Shown here piece after piece: positions 51,657 through 60,605 of a stretch of 64,000 nt of DNA. The DNA is from Flagellimonas oceanensis (GTDB taxonomy: Bacteria; Bacteroidota; Bacteroidia; Flavobacteriales; Flavobacteriaceae): assembly GCF_003992595.1 (NCBI RefSeq), contig NZ_RZNA01000040.1, positions 124,001-188,000 of the forward strand, given 5' to 3'. The notes under the pieces are model-generated. The model was not told the origin of the DNA, searched no databases, and saw only the letters and a list, made by a program, of their open reading frames with translations. Both the position numbers and the translations under genes were made by a program. Numbering within the stretch: position 1 is the first letter of the stretch; each line of letters starts with the position of its first letter.

Positions 51657-52529
51657 TTATTGGGTTAGATAATCGATGGCATCCACTACTTCGTAATCGA
51701 TGTCGCTTTTAAAAATTGACTTTAAAGACTCTACATGACCCACTCCTATGACAATCAAAATACGTTTTGTACCTTTTTGCATTTGGTTGGTCACAATATT
51801 CGAGTATATTTTGTAATCCCTGTTCTTGAAAACTGATATGAGCTCTGCACCTATATATTCGCGATCTATAAAGGCGGTGTCAATCATTTTATCCGGGTTT
51901 TTAAACCTTCCATTCCTTACCTTGGCAGGTGTTATATATCTCAATCGATAGATTTTACCATAGTTTTCGGGTTGGTTCAAAAAGGTCAGATATTGCTTGA
52001 AGGATAGTGTACCTTGCCTTAATTGACCATATTTTTCCATAACAATCTTGCCCAGTTCCTTGCCTTCATTCTTATAAATTTGAATATTATCCCCATTGTC
52101 CAGTACACTTTGTGAAGTGCCGCCTTTGTAATTGATGCAAGCTATTTGGTCGACCCCCGAACTTTTTCCAATGGGAAAGGCAATCTGATATTTTTCACTA
52201 CGGCCATATTCAACGGTTTTCAGGTTGAGCTTGTCCTCTAGGTATAGTTGGTAGAGGCTATCGATTTCCTGTTGCTGATCAGGTGTGGATTCAATACCGA
52301 TCATGTCGGGTTGAAATGCTTTGATAGTGTTGTTGAAGCTTTTCAAGGATTTTTGATTTGTATCCGAGAATACATCCGTGCTGGGATAATCATTGTGGTA
52401 CACTTGAGAAAGGTGGTCAGACCCTAAAATCAGGATTTTTGTTTTTGATTGTTGACCATAAGTGAGTGAGATAATTCCAATAAAAAGCAAAGTTAAAGAG
52501 TACTTGATGGTTGTTTTTTGATTGATCAT
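51657..52529 (-). CDS. Secreted DUF5694/TraB-like protein
   Basis: 290 aa from ATG 52529 (MINQKTTIKYSLTLLFIGIISLTYG|Q), which gives a signal peptide; 20 codons of open frame upstream lack one. KILILGSDHLSQVYHND near the start, FQPDMIGIESTPDQQQEIDSLY, and near the end RILIVIGVGHVESLKSI: an early His, a Glu in the IGIES strand and a late GxGH are the pattern of TraB/PrgY/GumN-type folds, of which DUF5694 is a relative. Suspected hydrolase or protease-like enzyme, unproved. Single gene. The gap 52530-52826 holds only the mtaB promoter. Confidence 0.78.
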   Translation of the reverse strand: MINQKTTIKYSLTLLFIGIISLTYGQQSKTKILILGSDHLSQVYHNDYPSTDVFSDTNQKSLKSFNNTIKAFQPDMIGIESTPDQQQEIDSLYQLYLEDKLNLKTVEYGRSEKYQIAFPIGKSSGVDQIACINYKGGTSQSVLDNGDNIQIYKNEGKELGKIVMEKYGQLRQGTLSFKQYLTFLNQPENYGKIYRLRYITPAKVRNGRFKNPDKMIDTAFIDREYIGAELISVFKNRDYKIYSNIVTNQMQKGTKRILIVIGVGHVESLKSIFKSDIDYEVVDAIDYLTQ

Positions 52530-52793
52530 AAATTGATTGATGATTAAAATGTTGGAAATGTTCCTTGAATAAATAGTTGTGATATTCATCTTATTAGTGA
52601 TGAACCGACAGGGTTTGTTACGATATTTCCACGGTATTTCTGGATAATGGTTGTTGTGGTCTCAATATCAATAACCTATGATCGGTTGACAATCGTACGC
52701 TGACCTCGTTCCGTTAACTTTAAGCCATCGCGCCCAATCAACTAGTTCTTTACCATCCAACGTCAATACTTACGATAACTCCCAACAAATCAC

Positions 52794-52801
52794 TATCTTT
52801 G
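52794..52801 (+). promoter_or_regulatory. mtaB promoter, -7 element TATCTTTG
   Basis: An exact TAnnTTTG match followed by CGGCCC, 25 bp before ATG 52827. No clear TTG at -33; TTA is the nearest. Confidence 0.6.
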
Positions 52802-52826
52802 CGGCCCTAAAACGCAAGGCAGGTAT

Positions 52827-54155
52827 ATGAATAAAAAAGTCGCATTTTACACACTGGGCTGTAAACTCAATTTCTCAGAAACTTCTACGATTGCCAGAGG
52901 TTTTGAGAAGGAGGAGTTTGAGCGTGTGGACTTTTCGGAAGAGGCTGATGTGTATGTGATCAATACCTGTTCGGTCACGGAGAACGCTGATAAACGTTTT
53001 AAAACCATCGTAAAACAGGCCCAAAAAGCCAATCCAGATGCATTTGTCGCCGCAGTGGGTTGCTACGCACAATTAAAACCTGAAGAATTGGCCGAGGTGG
53101 ATGGAGTGGATTTGGTGCTTGGTGCAACGGAAAAGTTCAAGATTACTGATTACTTGAACGATTTGACCAAAAATGATAGGGGAGAGGTGCATTCCTGTGA
53201 AATTGAGGATGCGGATTTCTATGTGGGCAGTTACGCCATTGGAGACCGTACCCGAGCTTTTTTAAAGGTTCAAGATGGATGTGACTATAAATGCACTTAC
53301 TGTACCATTCCATTGGCAAGGGGTATTTCACGTAGTGACACCTTGGGCAATGTGCTAAAGAATGCCAAGGAAATTGCTTCTCAAGACATCAAAGAGATTG
53401 TACTTACAGGTGTCAATATAGGAGATTATGGCAAAGGCGAGTTTGGCAATAAAAAGCACGAACACACCTTTTTGGATTTGGTAAAGGCTTTGGATACCAT
53501 TGATGGTATCCACCGACTTCGTATCTCTTCCATTGAGCCTAATTTGCTCAAGAATGAGACCATAGATTTTGTGGCCCAGAGCAATTCTTTTGTGCCCCAT
53601 TTTCACGTGCCTTTGCAAAGCGGTAGTGATGATATCTTAAAGAAGATGCGTCGCCGTTATCTGTCCAATTTGTATGTGGATAGGGTAAAACGTATCAAAG
53701 AAACCATGCCCCACGCCTGTATCGGGGTGGATGTAATTGTGGGTTTCCCTGGAGAGACCGATGAACACTTCTTGGAGACCTATCATTTCCTGAACGAATT
53801 GGATATTTCCTATCTGCACGTATTCACTTATTCCGAGAGGGATAACACAGTGGCAGCGGAGATGGATGAAGTCGTCCCTAAAAAAGTACGCAGTAAACGA
53901 AGCAAAATGCTTCGTGGGCTTTCAGCCAAAAAGCGAAGGGCTTTCTATGAGAGTCAATTGGGCAGCGTGCGCACTGTTTTATTCGAAGGCGAGAATAAAA
54001 AAGGCTATATCCACGGATTTACGGAGAACTACGTAAAAGTGAAAGCACCTTGGGACCCATCTTTGGTGAACACTTTGCACCAAGTGGAGCTTGCCGACAT
54101 TGATGCGGATGGTCTGGTGCGGTTTGAATTTGTTTCCAACGAAATTATGGCATAA
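52827..54155 (+). CDS. mtaB: tRNA t6A37 methylthiotransferase MtaB
   Basis: 442 aa radical-SAM enzyme that turns t6A37 into ms2t6A37 in tRNAs reading ANN codons. Order: UPF0004 N-domain with its three Cys (GCKLN, NTCSVTEN, VGCYAQ), the radical SAM cluster motif DGCDYKCTYCTIP, and the C-terminal TRAM domain (YESQLGSVRTVLFEGENK onward). Absence of MiaB-type features and the CKLNxxE start favour MtaB (e-MtaB/YqeV type) over MiaB. Single gene with its own promoter, a weak hairpin behind it. Confidence 0.92.
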   Translation: MNKKVAFYTLGCKLNFSETSTIARGFEKEEFERVDFSEEADVYVINTCSVTENADKRFKTIVKQAQKANPDAFVAAVGCYAQLKPEELAEVDGVDLVLGATEKFKITDYLNDLTKNDRGEVHSCEIEDADFYVGSYAIGDRTRAFLKVQDGCDYKCTYCTIPLARGISRSDTLGNVLKNAKEIASQDIKEIVLTGVNIGDYGKGEFGNKKHEHTFLDLVKALDTIDGIHRLRISSIEPNLLKNETIDFVAQSNSFVPHFHVPLQSGSDDILKKMRRRYLSNLYVDRVKRIKETMPHACIGVDVIVGFPGETDEHFLETYHFLNELDISYLHVFTYSERDNTVAAEMDEVVPKKVRSKRSKMLRGLSAKKRRAFYESQLGSVRTVLFEGENKKGYIHGFTENYVKVKAPWDPSLVNTLHQVELADIDADGLVRFEFVSNEIMA

Positions 54156-54182
54156 AAAAACCTCCCGGTCAAGGAGGCTTGA
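54155..54182. terminator. Weak terminator hairpin between mtaB and the GNAT-like gene
   Basis: CCTCC (54161-54165) and GGAGG (54173-54177) with a 7-nt loop, A run before it, CTT after. Five GC-rich pairs only; works better for the minus strand gene. Confidence 0.5.
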
Positions 54183-54206
54183 ATGCTTTTCTGATGATTG
54201 GTTAGA

Positions 54207-54500
54207 TCAGATACGGATACCAACTGGTAACATTTCCTTGTATTGCCTGTTTTTTCTCAAAAAACCAGCAATTTGTGGGCTTGTAGGAACAACTCTAAGG
54301 TTGTTTTCCTGGATTTCATTTAAAACCGCTTTGATAAAATCCTCTTTAAAACCCTCTTTTGTAATTTCTTCTGGAATAACCAGTTTGGTCAAAAATACTT
54401 TGCGCTCCTGTGAAGAGTACTCAATTTTGGCTAAATGCCCATTGACTGTAGTTTCAAATTGACGCAAGAAACTATTGTCAGTGATTTCCAATGTTGTCAT
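54207..54500 (-). CDS. Small GNAT-like protein (YjdJ-type N-acetyltransferase domain)
   Basis: 97 aa. The block FETTVNGHLAKIEYSSQERKVFLTKLVIPEE, then VLNEIQENNLRVVPTSPQIAGFLRKN resembles the short Gcn5-related acetyltransferases (YjdJ/YidJ-like, about 90-100 aa), including the ...I-V-P-x-C/S-P-x-I... segment before the C-terminal helix; here Ser replaces the frequent Cys. The acetyl-CoA loop is poorly conserved (EGFKEDF), so activity is uncertain. Convergent with mtaB, single gene. Confidence 0.78.
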   Translation of the reverse strand: MTTLEITDNSFLRQFETTVNGHLAKIEYSSQERKVFLTKLVIPEEITKEGFKEDFIKAVLNEIQENNLRVVPTSPQIAGFLRKNRQYKEMLPVGIRI

Positions 54501-54622
54501 ATAGTACTTGTTTTTTAACGACTCGTAAATACCCTGAATAGGTATTTTATTGTTCCCCTGATTGAAAAATTGTATTCATAAGCGGGGTTAGCTGCAAAAG
54601 GGATACAAAATTAGTCAAAATA

Positions 54623-54653
54623 TTGCTAATTTCCTAGTCCTTATCGATATTTG
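54623..54653 (+). promoter_or_regulatory. Promoter TTG-N20-GATATTTG close to the alpha/beta hydrolase start
   Basis: TTG 54623-54625 and GATATTTG 54646-54653, one base off TAnnTTTG. Transcription would begin one or two bases before ATG 54661. Confidence 0.45.
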
Positions 54654-54660
54654 GTGCAAT

Positions 54661-55323
54661 ATGTCCGATAATAAAATCCATGTTTACCTTATGCCGGGAA
54701 TGGCTGCCAACGCTTCAATTTTTGAAGGGATAAAACTTCCTAAAGACCAGTTTATTACCCATACATTGGAGTGGTTTGTGCCAGAAAAGGGGATGAGCCT
54801 CATTGCATATGCTCAAAAAATGTGCGAAAAGATTGAACATCCAGACCCTGTATTACTTGGGGTTTCATTTGGTGGGATGTTGGTACAGGAGATGGCTAAA
54901 ATCATCCCGGTCAAAAAGGTTATTGTGGTATCATCGGTCAAAAGCAAACACGAGCTGCCCAAAAGAATGATTTTTGCCAAGTACACCAAAGTCCACAAAC
55001 TATTGCCCACAGGTTTGGTAAACAATGTGGAATTACTGGCAAAATATGCCTTTGGCGAGACGGTGACCAAGCGCTTGTATTTATATGAAAAGTATTTGTC
55101 CGTCCGCGATAAGTATTATATCGATTGGTCCATAGACCAGATCGTGAATTGGGACCAGGAGGCTCCAGCAGACAATGTGGTGCATATTCAAGGAGAGCGG
55201 GATGCTGTTTTCCCAATAGTTAATATTGAGGACTGCATCACGGTAAAAAACGGTACTCATACCATGATCATACATCGGGCCCGATGGTTCAATGAGCATC
55301 TGCCCACAATTATTTTGGAATAA
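54661..55323 (+). CDS. Alpha/beta hydrolase
   Basis: 220 aa, no signal peptide. The nucleophile elbow GVSFGG contains Ser69; HIQGERDAVFPI carries the likely acid (Asp) and NGTHTMIIHRA the catalytic His. The short size and MPGMAANASIF opening fit a cytoplasmic esterase/hydrolase of a common Flavobacteriia group. Substrate unknown. Starts at ATG 54661, possibly leaderless; a start at ATG 54691 (MPGMAAN) would also keep the core. Followed by the lytic transglycosylase gene after 49 bp with its own promoter. Confidence 0.82.
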   Translation: MSDNKIHVYLMPGMAANASIFEGIKLPKDQFITHTLEWFVPEKGMSLIAYAQKMCEKIEHPDPVLLGVSFGGMLVQEMAKIIPVKKVIVVSSVKSKHELPKRMIFAKYTKVHKLLPTGLVNNVELLAKYAFGETVTKRLYLYEKYLSVRDKYYIDWSIDQIVNWDQEAPADNVVHIQGERDAVFPIVNIEDCITVKNGTHTMIIHRARWFNEHLPTIILE

Positions 55324-55348
55324 TTTCGTCTATATAATAGTATCTTTA
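55315..55348 (+). promoter_or_regulatory. Promoter of the lytic transglycosylase gene (TTG-N23-TATCTTTA)
   Basis: TTG 55315-55317 inside the end of the hydrolase gene, 23-bp spacer, TATCTTTA 55341-55348, one base off the consensus; ATG 25 bp later. Confidence 0.45.
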
Positions 55349-55372
55349 CAATACTCAAATAAAAGAATTGCT

Positions 55373-56341
55373 ATGAAACACATAAAAAACATACTCGCTG
55401 TAATAGGATTGATAGCTGTAGTGAGCACGCTGATTTTTGCCGTGCAGTCGAATGAAGTGGAAGAAAAACCTGTGATTAAGGAATCCGATACTGAAACTTC
55501 GGACAAGAATGTGGCGGATACCTATCAAATCAGTGCCATAGAAATTCCAGAGGATCTCAATTTTGCAGGTGAGTCCGTTCCGCAAGATGACCCGGAGATC
55601 ATGGAGCGAGTGGATCGTGAGTTTTTGGTGAACACCTATTGGCAATCCAATGCCCTTTTGTTGATGAAAAGGGCCAACAAATACTTCCCAATCATCGAGC
55701 CCATTCTTAAAAAGAATGGTATCCCGGATGATTTTAAATACTTGGCCGTAGCTGAGAGTGGTTTGCAAAATGTGGTTTCCCCGGCTGGAGCGACAGGTTT
55801 TTGGCAGATTATGCGAGGAACAGGTAGAGAATACGGTCTTGAGGTAAACGATAATGTGGATGAACGCTACCATGTGGAAAAAGCGACCCAAGTTGCCTGT
55901 GATTACCTGAACAAGTGGAAAGACCGCTTTGGAAGCTGGACCTTGACCGCTGCCGCCTATAATGCAGGTCCTGCAGGTGTTCAAAAATACATGGACATTC
56001 AGCAAGTGGATGATTACTACGACTTGTTGTTGGGGCAGGAGACAGGTCGCTACGTGTTCCGTATTTTGGCCATCAAGGAAATTCTATCCAATCGTGATAA
56101 GTACGGTTTCCAGTTGGAAGAAGAAGATATGTACAAAAAAGTGCCCACCTTTACCGTTGAAGTGGATACGGCTGTGACCAACTGGGCTGATTTTGCAGAA
56201 CTTTACGAAATCAACTACAAGGTGTTGAAACGACACAACCCTTGGTTGCGCGAACCGCATTTGAACAATGCTTCCCGTAAAAAATACACTATTGAAATCC
56301 CGAACAAAGGGTATTACCGAGTGGGAAGTATGGGGAAATAG
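55373..56341 (+). CDS. Lytic transglycosylase (MltD-like SLT domain)
   Basis: 322 aa from ATG 55373 (MKHIKNILAVIGLIAVV...), which gives an N-terminal membrane anchor or signal; the open frame extends 27 codons up without one. The SLT domain has the catalytic Glu128 in YLAVAESGLQN, then SPAGATGFWQIMRGTGREYGL and TAAAYNAGPAGVQKY. It cleaves peptidoglycan between MurNAc and GlcNAc to 1,6-anhydro ends. The C-terminal 60 residues (ADFAELYEINYKVLKRHNPWLREPHL) resemble a truncated LysM-like module. Acts in the periplasm on wall turnover. Confidence 0.92.
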   Translation: MKHIKNILAVIGLIAVVSTLIFAVQSNEVEEKPVIKESDTETSDKNVADTYQISAIEIPEDLNFAGESVPQDDPEIMERVDREFLVNTYWQSNALLLMKRANKYFPIIEPILKKNGIPDDFKYLAVAESGLQNVVSPAGATGFWQIMRGTGREYGLEVNDNVDERYHVEKATQVACDYLNKWKDRFGSWTLTAAAYNAGPAGVQKYMDIQQVDDYYDLLLGQETGRYVFRILAIKEILSNRDKYGFQLEEEDMYKKVPTFTVEVDTAVTNWADFAELYEINYKVLKRHNPWLREPHLNNASRKKYTIEIPNKGYYRVGSMGK

Positions 56342-56407
56342 GTTTTGCCATCAGTTTGATGTACATGGAATTGTTCCCAGCTGCTAATCCGACTTACATT
56401 TGTTGGG

Positions 56408-57028
56408 TTATTGAACTCTGAGTCGTAATGCGTCAAAGGAATCACTTCTTATGCCAATGAGGCCGTATTTGGTTTCTCCCTTTTTAATGACTGTACCGTT
56501 GATATTGTATTCCAATAACTCAGTTTTGAATTTTTTGTTGGCTGAGCCAGCCGCTATCATGTTTCCTCCGGCGATGCCGGGACCCAGAACCATACCGATA
56601 GGAGTGGAGCTTGTTTGTTCAGGTACGCCATATGAATTGGTTTTTGTGGTGTAAAGGTTTAATGGGGTCAAAAGTAAATACCACAGGTACGAAGCGGGAC
56701 TTTGTTTTAAGGTTTTAAAGACTTTTTCATTTTCCATCACGTAAACAATGCGGTCATTTTCGAACGCTAACGTCACGTCTTTGCCAAATGTTACATCTCT
56801 GTCCGAGTTGTTGGTAATTTTAATGGCAACCAATTTGACTCCTTTTCTCTCCTCTTTTTTCTCATATTTCTTGTCCAATAATTCATATCTGTATTGAAGG
56901 GTCAGTCCATCAACTTCGTTTTTGGAAATGTAATTGATTGTTTTTGGTTGAATCATTCTATAGCCAGATGCACATCCAGTCAAGCATAAAATGATAATGA
57001 AAAGAGAAGGAGTTTTAAAGAATTTCAT
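56408..57028 (-). CDS. Lipoprotein of unknown function
   Basis: 206 aa with a lipoprotein signal (MKFFKTPSLFIIILCLTGC). The mature part has a beta-rich domain (EVDGLTLQYRYELLDKKYEKKEERKGVKLVAIKITNNSDRDVTFG), a hydrophobic stretch (YLWYLLLTPLNLY), and a Gly/Ala-rich segment (IGMVLGPGIAGGNMIAAGSAN) that could be membrane-interacting. No family recognised. Single gene in a looser, AT-rich stretch. The 222-bp gap to 57251 contains no supported feature, only a 32-codon chance ORF on the plus strand. Confidence 0.72.
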   Translation of the reverse strand: MKFFKTPSLFIIILCLTGCASGYRMIQPKTINYISKNEVDGLTLQYRYELLDKKYEKKEERKGVKLVAIKITNNSDRDVTFGKDVTLAFENDRIVYVMENEKVFKTLKQSPASYLWYLLLTPLNLYTTKTNSYGVPEQTSSTPIGMVLGPGIAGGNMIAAGSANKKFKTELLEYNINGTVIKKGETKYGLIGIRSDSFDALRLRVQ

Positions 57029-57250
57029 ATGCTAATTTAATAATAGTTTGGTTTGGCTCATCGATTGGAAATTCGACATGAGTGGCGAAGAAATAAGAAA
57101 ACAGACAAAAAAAGCAGCAATTGACCAATGCCCCATATCAATTGACGGATATGGACTTTACATGAGTTTATACTAATAAGGTATACGGTCCAATTTCGGA
57201 ATAAGAGGTATTTATCGTGAGGGGACTATGATAAGTAAACATTTTCTTTT

Positions 57251-57910
57251 TTAGTATTTGAACAAAAAGTAAGGCGAAGGAAAATACGTTTCCACCTTTG
57301 GCAGTAATTCCGGCGAAATATATCCCCAATCTGCATAACCTGCATCAATCGCTGCTTGGGTCAGGATTTGTAGGTGTACATGACAAAACCAGCCGCCGCT
57401 ATCACTTTCTTGTCCTATGTGTGCGAATTTTTGGCCAGCTTTGACCTTGTCCCCAACATTGACCAAGTGCGGCGTTTTCAAATGTCCGTATAGGGAGTAA
57501 AAAACCACTCCATTGATGTCATGCTTTAGGATGATGTATCCTCCGTAATTGCCAATCGCAGTTTCTTTTCCCGTTTTATAAACTTCGGCATCCAAGGGAG
57601 CATACATTGGGGTGTTATATGGTACGATAATATCCAGGCCTAGGTGGTAATATCGTTGTTCTTCGATAATATTTGGGTAAGCTCGTAGTAGACTTTTCCG
57701 CTCTTCCAAATATCTCCCAATACCCCATTGTTTGTTAGAGGCCTCCAACTCATCAAAAATCCTGGTATTGAATTCTTCGAAATCAAAGAGGTTGTATTCA
57801 AGGTTTTTTGGATTATTGGATGAAAAATCAAAGATGTAGGGTACTCCTTTTAGGAAATCACCAAATAAGGGGAGGATATCGGCACCATTGAGGCATAGCG
57901 GGTAATACAT
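57251..57910 (-). CDS. M23 family peptidase (LytM fold) without a signal peptide
   Basis: 219 aa. Zinc ligands H89 and D93 (HLGLD) and H179, with H177 (HVH) and H143 (LYGHL) completing the LytM site. GDKVKAGQKFAHIG is the usual companion strand. M23 enzymes cut peptidoglycan peptide bridges, but no export signal is visible: the chain opens MYYPLCLNGADILPLFGDFL and the residues before the domain look conserved and cytosolic. A -7 promoter element ends 5 bp before the ATG, implying a leaderless message. A cytoplasmic or non-wall substrate is therefore possible. Confidence 0.86.
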   Translation of the reverse strand: MYYPLCLNGADILPLFGDFLKGVPYIFDFSSNNPKNLEYNLFDFEEFNTRIFDELEASNKQWGIGRYLEERKSLLRAYPNIIEEQRYYHLGLDIIVPYNTPMYAPLDAEVYKTGKETAIGNYGGYIILKHDINGVVFYSLYGHLKTPHLVNVGDKVKAGQKFAHIGQESDSGGWFCHVHLQILTQAAIDAGYADWGYISPELLPKVETYFPSPYFLFKY

Positions 57911-57914
57911 GAAT

Positions 57915-57946
57915 CAAAGGTAGTGTGAAAAAATAAAGTTGTGCAA
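57915..57946 (-). promoter_or_regulatory. Promoter TTG-N21-TACCTTTG directly at the M23 gene
   Basis: Minus strand TTG (57946-57944), 21-bp spacer, TACCTTTG (57922-57915). The ATG begins 4 bases after the -7, so transcription would start at or inside the start codon. Confidence 0.6.
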
Positions 57947-57990
57947 AATTAGGTATGCAACAGACAAAGAAAAAGATGGTGCTATGTTGT

Positions 57991-59070
57991 CTATAACGTG
58001 TTTTTGTTCAATTTTGATTCCAATACATCCTTAAGCTTACTTGGCTTTAAGTCGCGAGCTATCACTCTTCTTTCCTTGTCCAAAAGGACATTAAATGGAA
58101 TCGTTGTCAATTTGTATTCTTTACCGATAGTATTCAATGAGTCAATGACATGAATCCATTTAAGGCTATCCTTTTTAATTGCAGTTTTCCAATCACTTAG
58201 TTTTTCATCTTGTGATACCCCTAAAATTTCAAAATCCTTACGAGTGTATGAGTTATATAGCTTTCTTAATTCAGGGTTGGTTTTTCTACAGGGCCCACAC
58301 CATGAAGCCCAAAATTCCAGCAAAAGAAACTTACCTTTAAGTGTACTGCTATCGACCAACTCCCCTTCTTCATCTGGAAGAATTATTTTTGGAGGAATTT
58401 TTCCAATATCCAATATCTTACGTCTTTCAATAATGTTTGTAATGTATTTTAAATCATCTTTGTTTTGATAGCTTGTATCTAATTTTCGATAGAGGGTTTC
58501 CAATTGTGAACTACTTAAGTAGCCATAAAAATTCGCTTTTGAGGCTAATTGTTCCCCACTTACAAAGGATTTTGGGTTGTTCTCAATCAATTCCGTTAGG
58601 TTTTCAAAAAGGATTTTCTCTCGTACACCGTCGTTTTTTTCTTTGTCAAAGGTGTTTTTCATTCTCAGGTCAAAATCTTCCAATATTTTTTGGTTGGTTG
58701 AACCCTTGATACTGTCCATAGTTAATTTCGGTAAAATCCACCCTTTATATTCGAAGTTATCGAAAGTGAGATGAATGCTAATGGGGTTATTTTCTATTAT
58801 AAATCCAGAGTAACCCATTGGTGCTTTGGAATTTGGATTTTCTGGGTATAAGGATGCGTTCCTTGGCTCTGTGACCGCTCCTTTAAAAACAAAAGTTGAG
58901 TCCTTCACTAAAACACTGTCAACGGAATTGTCAATTTTTAAGTAGATATAGTCATTTTGGTATCCATTGACTTTTCCATTGATTGTATATTCATTATTCT
59001 GCTTTTTTTCCACACACGAGAAAAGTGTAAAAAGAATTAGAATAGAGTAGCAAGTTTTTTTTCCAGTCAT
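57991..59070 (-). CDS. TlpA-like disulfide reductase lipoprotein with DUF4369 N-domain
   Basis: 359 aa with a lipoprotein signal (ILFTLFSC). An N-terminal beta-rich DUF4369-like domain (YTINGKVNGYQNDYIYLKID...), a helical linker, then a thioredoxin fold with the active site WCGPC (C258, C261) and the cis-Pro in TTIPFNVLLD. It reduces or isomerises disulfides in the periplasm, as in cytochrome c maturation (ResA/TlpA). This arrangement is frequent in Bacteroidetes. Sampled lines are about 27 per cent GC, lower than in the window's core genes. Single gene. Confidence 0.9.
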   Translation of the reverse strand: MTGKKTCYSILILFTLFSCVEKKQNNEYTINGKVNGYQNDYIYLKIDNSVDSVLVKDSTFVFKGAVTEPRNASLYPENPNSKAPMGYSGFIIENNPISIHLTFDNFEYKGWILPKLTMDSIKGSTNQKILEDFDLRMKNTFDKEKNDGVREKILFENLTELIENNPKSFVSGEQLASKANFYGYLSSSQLETLYRKLDTSYQNKDDLKYITNIIERRKILDIGKIPPKIILPDEEGELVDSSTLKGKFLLLEFWASWCGPCRKTNPELRKLYNSYTRKDFEILGVSQDEKLSDWKTAIKKDSLKWIHVIDSLNTIGKEYKLTTIPFNVLLDKERRVIARDLKPSKLKDVLESKLNKNTL

Positions 59071-59289
59071 CTTAATTGTATTTCAAAATCCAATATGACA
59101 TAATTCATTTTTAATGAATTCATCCCATACAGAAAAATTATTTCTACTTATCAGATTAAGAATTTCTTACGACTGCTTAAGTTATAGAATTTTAACAAAA
59201 AGTCCATGGAATTGACAAAGGTAGCATCAGGATTGATGATTTTCTGCCTAAATGAAACAGGAATAGTGGAAATATAAAGCTTAGGTAAC

Positions 59290-59400
59290 TTAAATCCTCT
59301 TCATCTGCACCTGAATCATCTTAATTTGGTCGGTAGGCATGCTGCCGTGCCTAATTTTTTGATTTCTTCAATGGTAAAAGGCTATATTCGAGATTCAGAG
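59290..59400 (-). pseudogene. Fossil 3' end of a paralogue of the DUF2892/TPR-like gene at 60847
   Basis: Minus-strand frame reading MPTDQIKMIQVQMKRI followed by TAA (59292-59290), matching the end of the intact gene (MLTDQIKMMQQQMKKI, stop at 60847). About 45 of 51 bases are identical. Just upstream the frame shifts: TIEEIKKLG in another frame matches LLSEAKKLD. Only about 110 bp remain, up to the stop of the phosphatase gene. The rest of the 341-bp gap 59071-59411 holds nothing recognisable. Confidence 0.65.
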
Positions 59401-59411
59401 ATTATACCTTT

Positions 59412-60605
59412 TTAATTAACGCTATTGTAGGAAGTTAACTTTCGCATATTGCCATTGTCATTTATTTCATAAAGTGTATTATCCTCTATAAGGAGACCAA
59501 GTATCTCTCTATTTTCTGAATGGTTTACATCAATATCAATCACTTTACTTCCATATAGGGTTTTTATCTGGTTGAAAACGGTGTGCCCAATGATGATTTT
59601 GCTACTATTGAAATAAGCTAGTACCGTGTCAATTTGCTCATTGGTAATTTCTTCTTTTGCTAACCCCCGGTACCACAATGGACCATTGTTTCTTAATAGT
59701 AGGGCTTCTGTTTCGGAATGCTCTTTTGGATTTTTATCCAACCCTTTTCGTATCCCTGAATTGATTTGCTCTAATGTCAGACCACTTTTTACCAAATCAG
59801 GACTTATACCTCCGTGAACCAGAACAAGACCGCCCATTTTTTCGATGGAGTTTTTAGTGCGCAACCATCTTCCCAGTTCGGTTTGTTTTGAATACCAATT
59901 TTCATATTCAAAATCCATAAACGTTGCATTTGCAAAGAACTTTCCGTTCACATACTTAAATAGACTATGGTCATATGCCCCGATTATATTCATTGTTTCG
60001 TGGTTGCCCAATATAAAGTGTACCTTTCCGCCAACACGTTCCGCCTCTTGCTCAAGTTTATAAATTAACCACAAACATTCATTTACATATTTACCTCTAT
60101 CAAAATAATCTCCAAGCAAAACCAAGTGTCCTTTTCCATACGACCACTCCAAGTTGTCATTGATAACTTTGTTTCCCTTAAGGAATCGGATAAAACCATC
60201 GAAGTTTCCCTCAATATCGGAAACACAGATGGCTTTATTTGGCAACGGATAAACATCCGTTTCAATGGAATGGGCCCGAATTATGGGTACTTCGAAATTT
60301 ATTTCTTCATAGTTGATTCGTACGGAAACGGTTTCTTTTAAATGGTGCGATGTATTCCGCTTGCGGAGAGCACCTTGATGCTCTTCAATAAACAGTGTCT
60401 TTAAGCTGTCATTTTCATAATACACAATGGGTTGCTCAAAATCTACCTGTGTTTGTTCCTTTGCGTAGTTTGGTGTTTTTATTTTCCACCCGGGAGCTAA
60501 CGGAATACTATTGATGATACCAAAATAGCCCAGCCCTAGACCAATTAATAAATACACTACGTAGATGGAAAAAAGAACTTTGACTAATCGAAATAACTGC
60601 TTCAT
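59412..60605 (-). CDS. Metallophosphoesterase (PPP-like calcineurin fold), membrane anchored
   Basis: 397 aa. One N-terminal hydrophobic helix (FSIYVVYLLIGLGLGYFGIINSI) anchors it. Motifs in order: CVSDIEGNFDGF (the usual GDxHG reads SDIEGN), GDYFDRG, GNHETMNI and late VLVHGGISPDL and IIGHTV. These are the dinuclear metal ligands of PPP-type/Shewanella-like protein phosphatases; the first motif is altered. Acts on phosphoproteins or nucleotides, unknown. It lies between an intact gene and a fossil copy of that gene's 3' end, as if inserted there. Confidence 0.88.
   Translation of the reverse strand: MKQLFRLVKVLFSIYVVYLLIGLGLGYFGIINSIPLAPGWKIKTPNYAKEQTQVDFEQPIVYYENDSLKTLFIEEHQGALRKRNTSHHLKETVSVRINYEEINFEVPIIRAHSIETDVYPLPNKAICVSDIEGNFDGFIRFLKGNKVINDNLEWSYGKGHLVLLGDYFDRGKYVNECLWLIYKLEQEAERVGGKVHFILGNHETMNIIGAYDHSLFKYVNGKFFANATFMDFEYENWYSKQTELGRWLRTKNSIEKMGGLVLVHGGISPDLVKSGLTLEQINSGIRKGLDKNPKEHSETEALLLRNNGPLWYRGLAKEEITNEQIDTVLAYFNSSKIIIGHTVFNQIKTLYGSKVIDIDVNHSENREILGLLIEDNTLYEINDNGNMRKLTSYNSVN

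Noticed and set aside
57078..57176. Plus-strand 32-codon ORF starting MSGEEIRKQTKKAA between the lipoprotein and M23 genes
   Set aside because: Short, no promoter element nearby, no membrane or signal feature; the length is within chance for AT-rich intergenic DNA.
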